The notes below the pieces were generated by a model. It was not told where the DNA came from. It worked only from the letters and a program-made list of their open reading frames with translations, and made no database searches. Shown here in pieces: positions 15,445 to 19,758 of a stretch of 19,758 nucleotides of DNA. How positions within the stretch are numbered: position 1 is the first letter of the stretch; each line of letters starts with the position of its first letter. The stretch spans positions 1 through 19,758 of the forward strand of contig JAJRVA010000034.1 of assembly GCA_024277485.1 (NCBI GenBank), read 5' to 3'. The DNA comes from Deltaproteobacteria bacterium (GTDB lineage: Bacteria; Desulfobacterota; Desulfobulbia; Desulfobulbales; Desulfobulbaceae). Both the position numbers and the translations under genes were made by a program.

Positions 15445-16511
15445 CTGACGGGACAAAGCATATGGATTTTGAGGAAAATATATCCGGCCGACGACTGGTT
15501 TCAGGCGAGGAGAAGCCCGGCGAACTGAGCCCGGATATTGACCTGCGGCCGAAGAAGCTTGCGCAGTATATCGGCCAGGAGCAGCTGAAGAAGAGCCTGG
15601 AGATTTTCATCCAGGCGGCCCGCCAGCGGGGCGAACCCCTGGACCATGTCCTGTTCCACGGTTTTCCCGGCCTGGGAAAAACCACCCTGTCCTATATCAT
15701 CGCCAATGAAATGGGGGCCGGCATCAAGGTGACATCCGGGCCTGTGATCGAGCGGCCCGGAGACCTGGCTGCTATCCTGACCAGCCTGCAGGCCGGGGAT
15801 GTCCTGTTCATCGATGAAATTCACCGTCTCAATCACGTGGTGGAGGAGATTCTCTACCCGGCCATGGAAGATTTTCAGCTGGACCTGATCATCGGCCAGG
15901 GGCCCGGGGCGAGAAGCGTGAAGATGGACCTGCCCCGTTTCACCCTGGTCGGCGCCACCACGAGAACCGGCCTGTTGACGCCGCCGCTCAGGGACCGGTT
16001 CGGCGTGGTCCTCCGTCTTGATTTCTACAGTCCTGAAGAACTGGTCTCCATTATCAAGCGCTCGGCCGGTCTGCTGAACATCGGCATTGATGACGCAGGC
16101 GCCCTGGAGCTCGGCCGCCGTTCCCGGGGCACACCGCGAATCGCCAACCGGCTCTTACGGAGGGTCCGTGATTTTTCCGAGGTGGGCGGCCACCCGAAAA
16201 TCAACCGTGATGTAGCAGACAAGGCCCTGAACTTGCTGTCCGTGGACCGGTTCGGCCTGGATGAAATGGATCAGCGTATCCTTCTTGCACTCATTGACAA
16301 GTTCCAGGGAGGCCCCATCGGCCTGGATACTCTTGCCACGGTGGTGTGTGAAGAGAAAAATACCCTGGAGGATGTCTATGAGCCTTTTCTTATCCAGTCA
16401 GGGTTCCTGGTGCGGACACCGCGGGGTCGCATGGCAACGGTTGCCGCCTACGAACATTTCGGCCGCTCTGTACACCAGGCAATTGCCAAGCAACCGGGTC
16501 TTTTTGAATAA
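15441..16511 (+). CDS. ruvB: Holliday junction branch migration ATPase RuvB
   Basis: RuvB is the AAA+ hexameric motor that drives branch migration. The 356-residue protein has [12 protein letters not shown] at its start, Walker [10 protein letters not shown] (74-82), Walker [10 protein letters not shown], sensor 1 LVGATTRTG, the arginine finger in LRDRFG, and the C-terminal winged-helix domain ending [11 protein letters not shown]. The second residue of the usual GPPGLGKT Walker A is phenylalanine here; the invariant glycine, lysine and threonine are kept, so activity is expected. The start overlaps the ruvA stop (ATGA). panB follows after 17 bases. Confidence 0.96.
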   Translation: MTDGTKHMDFEENISGRRLVSGEEKPGELSPDIDLRPKKLAQYIGQEQLKKSLEIFIQAARQRGEPLDHVLFHGFPGLGKTTLSYIIANEMGAGIKVTSGPVIERPGDLAAILTSLQAGDVLFIDEIHRLNHVVEEILYPAMEDFQLDLIIGQGPGARSVKMDLPRFTLVGATTRTGLLTPPLRDRFGVVLRLDFYSPEELVSIIKRSAGLLNIGIDDAGALELGRRSRGTPRIANRLLRRVRDFSEVGGHPKINRDVADKALNLLSVDRFGLDEMDQRILLALIDKFQGGPIGLDTLATVVCEEKNTLEDVYEPFLIQSGFLVRTPRGRMATVAAYEHFGRSVHQAIAKQPGLFE

Positions 16512-16528
16512 CCCGGGGGGAGGGAGAT

Positions 16529-17368
16529 ATGGCAGTGAAAAAAAAGACGGTCAGGGATATCCTGGAGATGAAGCAGCAGGGCATGAAAATCACCATGCTC
16601 ACGGCCTATGACGCCTCCATGGCCCGTCTGCTTGATGAGAGTGATATTGATATTCTCCTGGTCGGGGATTCGCTGGGCATGGTGGTCCTGGGATATGACT
16701 CCACAGTTCCGGTGACCATGGCGGAGATGCTGCATCACGCCGGTGCGGTGAGCAGGGGAAGTTCCCGGGCCCTCGTGGTCGGAGATATGCCGTTTGGCTC
16801 GTACCAGGCAGGATTGACCGCTGCTGTTGACAACGGCATCCGTTTCATGAAAGAGGGTGGCTGCGACGCGGTGAAAATCGAGGGCGGCGAGGATATGTGC
16901 GATGTTGTCCGGGCCCTGACCCGGGCCGGGGTGCCGGTGATGGGCCACGTTGGGCTGACCCCGCAGACCGCCGGGCAGCTTGGTGGTTTCAAGGTGCAGG
17001 GCAGGGACCTGGAGTCGGCCCACAGGATGATTGCTGATGCCCGGGCCCTTGCCCAGGCCGGGGTCTTTTCCCTGGTGCTGGAATGTGTGCCCGGCGATCT
17101 TGCCGCGGTTGTGACTGGCGCGGTTGATGTCCCGACCATCGGCATCGGGGCCGGGCCCGAATGCGACGGCCAGGTGCTGGTCATCAATGACCTCCTTGGC
17201 CTGTTTGAGAAGTTTACCCCCGGGTTTGTGAAAAAGTACATCGACCTTGCCCCGCGTATCAGGGAGGCAGTGGCCCTGTACAGGGACGAGGTTGAAAACG
17301 GGATTTTCCCGGCCGGGGAACACACTTTCGGGTCGGAAGTGGATTTCAGCTCCCTGCGGGACGACTGA
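16529..17368 (+). CDS. panB: 3-methyl-2-oxobutanoate hydroxymethyltransferase PanB
   Basis: PanB transfers a hydroxymethyl group from methylene-tetrahydrofolate to 2-oxoisovalerate to give ketopantoate, the first committed step to pantothenate and coenzyme A. The 279-residue TIM-barrel protein shows the family signatures: LTAYDASMARLLDE, LVGDSLGMVVLGYDST with metal ligand D47, VVGDMPFGSYQ with D86, KIEGGEDM with the third acidic ligand, HVGLTPQ, LVLECVP with the catalytic glutamate, and TIGIGAGPECDGQVLV. ATG 16529 follows GGGGGGAGGGAG, one of the strongest ribosome binding sites in the window. panC, panD and panE are not nearby, so the pathway is completed elsewhere. Confidence 0.96.
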   Translation: MAVKKKTVRDILEMKQQGMKITMLTAYDASMARLLDESDIDILLVGDSLGMVVLGYDSTVPVTMAEMLHHAGAVSRGSSRALVVGDMPFGSYQAGLTAAVDNGIRFMKEGGCDAVKIEGGEDMCDVVRALTRAGVPVMGHVGLTPQTAGQLGGFKVQGRDLESAHRMIADARALAQAGVFSLVLECVPGDLAAVVTGAVDVPTIGIGAGPECDGQVLVINDLLGLFEKFTPGFVKKYIDLAPRIREAVALYRDEVENGIFPAGEHTFGSEVDFSSLRDD

Positions 17369-17381
17369 GACGAGGAAACCT

Positions 17382-18224
17382 GTGCAGATGAAAACCATTA
17401 CAGCGTCAACCATTACCGAGGCGGTCAGGGACATGGCCGTCGCGGCAGCCCATGACCTGGAACCGGACATCCTGGACGCCCTTGTGGCGGCGCGGGACCG
17501 GGAGACCTCTCCGCTTGCGAAAAATGTGCTGGAAATACTGATGCTGAATGCCGACATAGCCAGCCGGGAGCAGATTCCGGCCTGCCAGGACACGGGCATC
17601 TGTTCGGTGTTTGTTACGCTCGGCCAGGACGTGCATATCGAGGGCAGCCTGGTGGACGCGGTCCAGGAAGGGGTCAGAGACGGCTATGACCAGGGGTACT
17701 TGCGCAAATCGGTCTGCGACGTGATCACCCGTCGGAACACGGGAACGAATATCCCGGCCGTGGTGCATGTGGAAATTGAGCCGGGCGATCGCTGCCTGAT
17801 CCGTTTCCTGCCCAAGGGATGCGGCAGCGAGAACATGAGCGGCCTCAGGATGCTGCCCCCGTCAGCCGGAATTCCCGGGGCAGTGGACTATATCGTTGAA
17901 ACCGTGGTCAAGGCGGGCCCCAATCCCTGCCCGCCCCTTGTGGTCGGGGTGGGAATCGGCGGGACCTTTGAGAAGGCGGCAATCATGGCAAAAAAGTCCC
18001 TGCTGCGGCCGTTGGGGGATCCAGCTGAACGGGAAGACGTGGCAGACCTTGAGCAGAAAATTTTAAAGCGGATTAACCGCGAAGGCAGGGGAGTGCATGG
18101 CCTTGGCGGATGCAATACCGCCCTGGCCGTCCATGTGGATACCTTTCCCACCCACATCGCAAGTCTGCCGGTTGCGGTGAATATTCAGTGCCATTCGCAC
18201 CGGCATAAAGAGATATCGTTGTAA
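17382..18224 (+). CDS. Class I fumarate hydratase alpha subunit (FumA/TtdA N-terminal family)
   Basis: This is the iron-sulfur subunit of a two-subunit class I hydro-lyase, most likely fumarase (fumarate to malate). The 280-residue product carries the three cysteines that bind the catalytic [4Fe-4S] cluster: CQDTGICSVF near 68, PKGCGSENMSG near 150 and GLGGCNTALAVHV near 244. L-tartrate dehydratase (TtdAB) has the same architecture, but no tartrate genes are near, so fumarase is preferred. The start is either GTG 17382, five bases after GAGGA, or ATG 17388, two codons later; spacing slightly favours GTG. The beta gene follows after 27 bases. Oxygen-sensitive two-subunit fumarases are typical of strict anaerobes and fit a fumarate/malate step in central metabolism. 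Confidence 0.93.
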   Translation: MQMKTITASTITEAVRDMAVAAAHDLEPDILDALVAARDRETSPLAKNVLEILMLNADIASREQIPACQDTGICSVFVTLGQDVHIEGSLVDAVQEGVRDGYDQGYLRKSVCDVITRRNTGTNIPAVVHVEIEPGDRCLIRFLPKGCGSENMSGLRMLPPSAGIPGAVDYIVETVVKAGPNPCPPLVVGVGIGGTFEKAAIMAKKSLLRPLGDPAEREDVADLEQKILKRINREGRGVHGLGGCNTALAVHVDTFPTHIASLPVAVNIQCHSHRHKEISL

Positions 18225-18251
18225 CCCGAATTTTATTTTAAGGTTTTTTTT

Positions 18252-18836
18252 ATGTCATTGCTGAGAGCGCCACTTGCTTTGTCGGATGATGTTAAGAGCG
18301 TTGTCCTTCCCTTTGCAGAAGGTGTCGTCGAGAGCCTGCGTGCCGGTGACATGGTGAGCCTGACCGGGACCATGTACACGGGCCGTGACCAGACCCACCG
18401 GAGACTGTGCGCCCTGCTTGATGAAGGGAAGGACCTGCCCGTCGACCTGTCCGGCCAGCTTCTCTATTACGTTGGTCCGAGCCCGGCAAGACCCGGAAAG
18501 GTAATTGGCGCTGCCGGCCCGACCACCAGCTACCGGATGGACGCCTATACTCCCCGCCTGCTCGAACTGGGCCTGAAGGCAACGCTCGGCAAGGGCGCCC
18601 GCTCCCTCCCGGTCCGCCAGGCCATGCAACAGCACGGCGCCATCTATCTGGCCGCATTCGGCGGGGCCGGGGCACTGCTGTCCCGGTGCATCAAGGCTGT
18701 GGAGTTGATCGCCTTTGAAGACGCCGGTCCCGAGGCCATGTTCCGCTTCGAGGTGGAAAAATTCCCTGCAGTGGTCATCAACGACGTCTCCGGCCGTGAT
18801 TTCTACGAGGAGATTGCCTCCGGTTCGTCTTTGTGA
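18252..18836 (+). CDS. Class I fumarate hydratase beta subunit (FumA/TtdB C-terminal family)
   Basis: This 194-residue protein matches the C-terminal domain of class I fumarases and the TtdB subunit. Visible signatures are GDMVSLTGTMYTGRDQTHRRL near 34-54, LLYYVGPSPARPGKVIGAAGPTTSYRMD near 75-102, LGKG with nearby basic residues, and a C-terminal segment FPAVVINDVSGRDFY. It supplies substrate-binding and catalytic residues to the cluster held by the alpha subunit. ATG 18252 has only AAGG at about eight bases in an A/T-rich gap, so coupling to the alpha gene is likely. It is the last gene of the plus-strand run, and a convergent gene follows 30 bases on. Confidence 0.94.
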   Translation: MSLLRAPLALSDDVKSVVLPFAEGVVESLRAGDMVSLTGTMYTGRDQTHRRLCALLDEGKDLPVDLSGQLLYYVGPSPARPGKVIGAAGPTTSYRMDAYTPRLLELGLKATLGKGARSLPVRQAMQQHGAIYLAAFGGAGALLSRCIKAVELIAFEDAGPEAMFRFEVEKFPAVVINDVSGRDFYEEIASGSSL

Positions 18837-18838
18837 AA

Positions 18839-18866
18839 ACCGGGGCAGAATCAGATTCCTTCCGGT
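18839..18866. terminator. Possible bidirectional terminator between convergent genes
   Basis: ACCGG (18839-18843) pairs with CCGGT (18862-18866), and GAATC (18848-18852) with GATTC (18854-18858) inside it. The hairpin exactly fills the gap between the two facing stop codons. On the minus strand it is followed by TTTTC, and on the plus strand by no useful T-run. The stem is short with an internal loop, so it would be a weak terminator, mainly for the minus-strand gene. Confidence 0.33.
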
Positions 18867-19448
18867 CTATTGGATGGCGGGAAGCTTCAGGGTCCAGAAT
18901 GCTGAGCCGGTGGGTTTTGTGACACCAATCGTCGATCCACCCGGCTCTGTTGCCCGCCCTAAATCAAACAGCAGGGTATCATCCCAGTCTTCTGACACGG
19001 TATTTTCATCTTCCAGTCGCCAGGAGGTTCCAGTCCATACCCACAGGGTTGTGGTTTCCCTTACACTGGCCTGGTGATTGACTGTGCAGGTAGTTTGCGT
19101 ACAGGTGCCCACCGGCATGAAGGTTATCGTTCCGTTTCGCCGTATCTTGATTTGACCGTTATCCTCAGTCGCATCATAGCGCAGTGTTGCCATACCGCAA
19201 ACAAGTAGAGTATTGGACTTTAATTCACATTCAGCGCTCGCGCTTTCATCAAAACGTGGGATCACATTGTTTGTGAAGCGCAGGGTCATGCTGCCTGCCC
19301 CGAGCAGCCTTGGTGTCGTGAGGGCGGCATTAAACATGGGCCAGGGAAAATCCCCGGCCCATGTCACAGTTGCCGTGCCCGTACTCCACAAGAGGGTTAT
19401 CAGTATAATGAATGACAGCCTGAAGCTTCCTGACAGGTTTGTTTGCAT
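18867..19448 (-). CDS. Secreted protein of unknown function
   Basis: I do not recognise this 193-residue protein. It begins with a Sec-type signal peptide: a short basic start, hydrophobic FIILITLLW, and a likely cleavage after TWA near residue 33. The mature part is rich in Thr, Ser, Asn and aromatic residues with alternating polar and hydrophobic positions, suggesting beta strands. It has four cysteines (AECEL, LVCGM and CTQTTC), compatible with two disulfides in an exported protein. ATG 19448 follows AAAGGGGGGC at good spacing; the frame continues 16 codons upstream but without a comparable site. It is convergent with the fumarase beta gene, has its own predicted promoter, and stands next to the structured, IS-like right edge. 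No function is assigned. Confidence 0.75.
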   Translation of the reverse strand: MQTNLSGSFRLSFIILITLLWSTGTATVTWAGDFPWPMFNAALTTPRLLGAGSMTLRFTNNVIPRFDESASAECELKSNTLLVCGMATLRYDATEDNGQIKIRRNGTITFMPVGTCTQTTCTVNHQASVRETTTLWVWTGTSWRLEDENTVSEDWDDTLLFDLGRATEPGGSTIGVTKPTGSAFWTLKLPAIQ

Positions 19449-19507
19449 GATGCCCCCCTTTGCTGAGATTCCCTGAATCTGCCTGACTTTTTCCAACCCC
19501 TGTAAAT

Positions 19508-19537
19508 ATTATATAAAATACAACATGCTTTTCGCAA
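19508..19537 (-). promoter_or_regulatory. Predicted sigma70-type promoter of the secreted-protein gene
   Basis: On the minus strand TTGCGA (19537-19532) and a perfect TATAAT (19513-19508) are separated by 18 bases. The start would lie near 19501, giving a leader of about 50 bases before ATG 19448. This is the best -10 match found in the window. Confidence 0.5.
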
Positions 19538-19583
19538 TTAAAATAAGAGAGGAGGACTAAGAGAATCTCAAGGAGGGGTCAAA

Positions 19584-19638
19584 TCTTTATTCTTGACAGT
19601 TTCTTCAAACATCCTTCCTTACCTGTCAAGGATAAAGA
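19584..19638. repeat. Imperfect inverted repeat, 16-base arms
   Basis: TCTTTATTCTTGACAG (19584-19599) is complementary to CTGTCAAGGATAAAGA (19623-19638) with one mismatch, around a 23-base loop. The similarity extends about six bases outward with further transitions. The sequence GGGGTCAAATCTTTATTCTTGAC is reminiscent of intergenic repeats seen near REP-associated transposases; that likeness is from memory. No T-run follows, so it is not a classical terminator. Confidence 0.55.
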
Positions 19639-19655
19639 CCTGATAATCATCTAAA

Positions 19656-19742
19656 AGGCACCCCCCAGTCTACCCAGGAATCAACTTCCTGTGGTAAACT
19701 GAGGTGGTTAAGAAACTCACAATTCCAACCATGGAGGTGCCT
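19656..19742 (+). repeat. Long hairpin leader overlapping a ribosome binding site
   Basis: CAGTCTACCCAGGAA (19666-19680) pairs with TTCCTGTGGTAAACTG (19686-19701) with one bulged base and one wobble, around the five-base loop TCAAC. An outer pair, AGGCACC (19656-19662) and GGTGCCT (19736-19742), encloses this stem. The outer right arm shares bases with the GGAGG ribosome binding site (19733-19737) and ends at the ATG of the following gene. If formed in RNA it would hide the start region. It could be the structured end of an insertion sequence. Confidence 0.5.
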
Positions 19743-19758
19743 ATGAAGAGAGTATACA
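19743..19758 (+). CDS. Start of a truncated gene, cut by the window edge
   Basis: Only the first five codons (MKRVY) are present. The start is supported by GGAGG at 19733-19737, five bases upstream of ATG 19743; an in-frame ATG at 19731 would overlap that site. Five residues do not identify a family. The hairpin leader that overlaps the ribosome binding site, and the second inverted repeat upstream, make a transposase plausible, but this is inference from context. Confidence 0.45.

Noticed and set aside
16448..17599. Long minus-strand open frame opposite panB and the start of the fumarase alpha gene (383 codons)
   Set aside because: panB is certain from its motifs. The antisense frame is low-complexity, rich in His, Gly, Pro and Gln, without a recognisable domain, as expected opposite GC-rich codons.
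1..19758. CRISPR array, tRNA, rRNA or prophage genes
   Set aside because: No regularly spaced direct repeats, no tRNA-like cloverleaf with CCA end, no rRNA segments and no phage structural or integrase proteins were seen.

Overview
The window looks like a chromosomal segment of a strictly anaerobic, moderately GC-rich bacterium, most probably a Desulfobacterota (deltaproteobacterial) sulfate-reducer relative. This assignment is inference from gene content: a tungsten/molybdenum aldehyde:ferredoxin oxidoreductase (AOR) family gene with its own MoaD- and ThiF-like genes, a six-cluster membrane polyferredoxin, a Tat-exported DUF362 protein, a Cache/PAS hybrid histidine kinase and a two-subunit class I fumarase. 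No RNA gene, CRISPR array or prophage is visible.

Layout. Positions 1-294 hold no convincing complete gene. Everything from about 11.2 kb down to 0.3 kb is on the minus strand, read right to left: a thioredoxin-like protein, a YbdG-type MscS channel, a DUF362 protein, a NapH-NapG-like polyferredoxin, the AOR protein, a MoaD-like protein ending in GGG, a ThiF/HesA/MoeB-like adenylating enzyme, a second MoaD-like protein without the glycine tail, and a large hybrid histidine kinase behind its own predicted promoter. The AOR-MoaD-ThiF-MoaD block is tightly packed (gaps of 9, 1 and 18 bases), so it reads as one enzyme with a dedicated sulfur-carrier/activation module.

From a divergent intergenic region at 11.2-11.4 kb, a run of nine genes goes right on the plus strand: a CCA-adding enzyme/poly(A) polymerase family protein, rlmE, yebC, ruvC, ruvA, ruvB, panB and the alpha and beta subunits of a class I fumarase. 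Gaps are 28 bases or less, and yebC/ruvC and ruvA/ruvB overlap by four bases. This run joins RNA maturation, recombination and central metabolism.

The right end changes character. A convergent minus-strand gene encodes a small secreted protein of unknown function with a consensus -10 box. AT-richer DNA follows, with two separate imperfect inverted repeats, and then a strong ribosome binding site and the first five codons of a plus-strand gene cut by the window edge. The hairpin in front of that gene overlaps its ribosome binding site, which suggests the end of a mobile element. The least ordinary parts are the AOR/sulfur-carrier/polyferredoxin/DUF362 cluster and this structured right edge.
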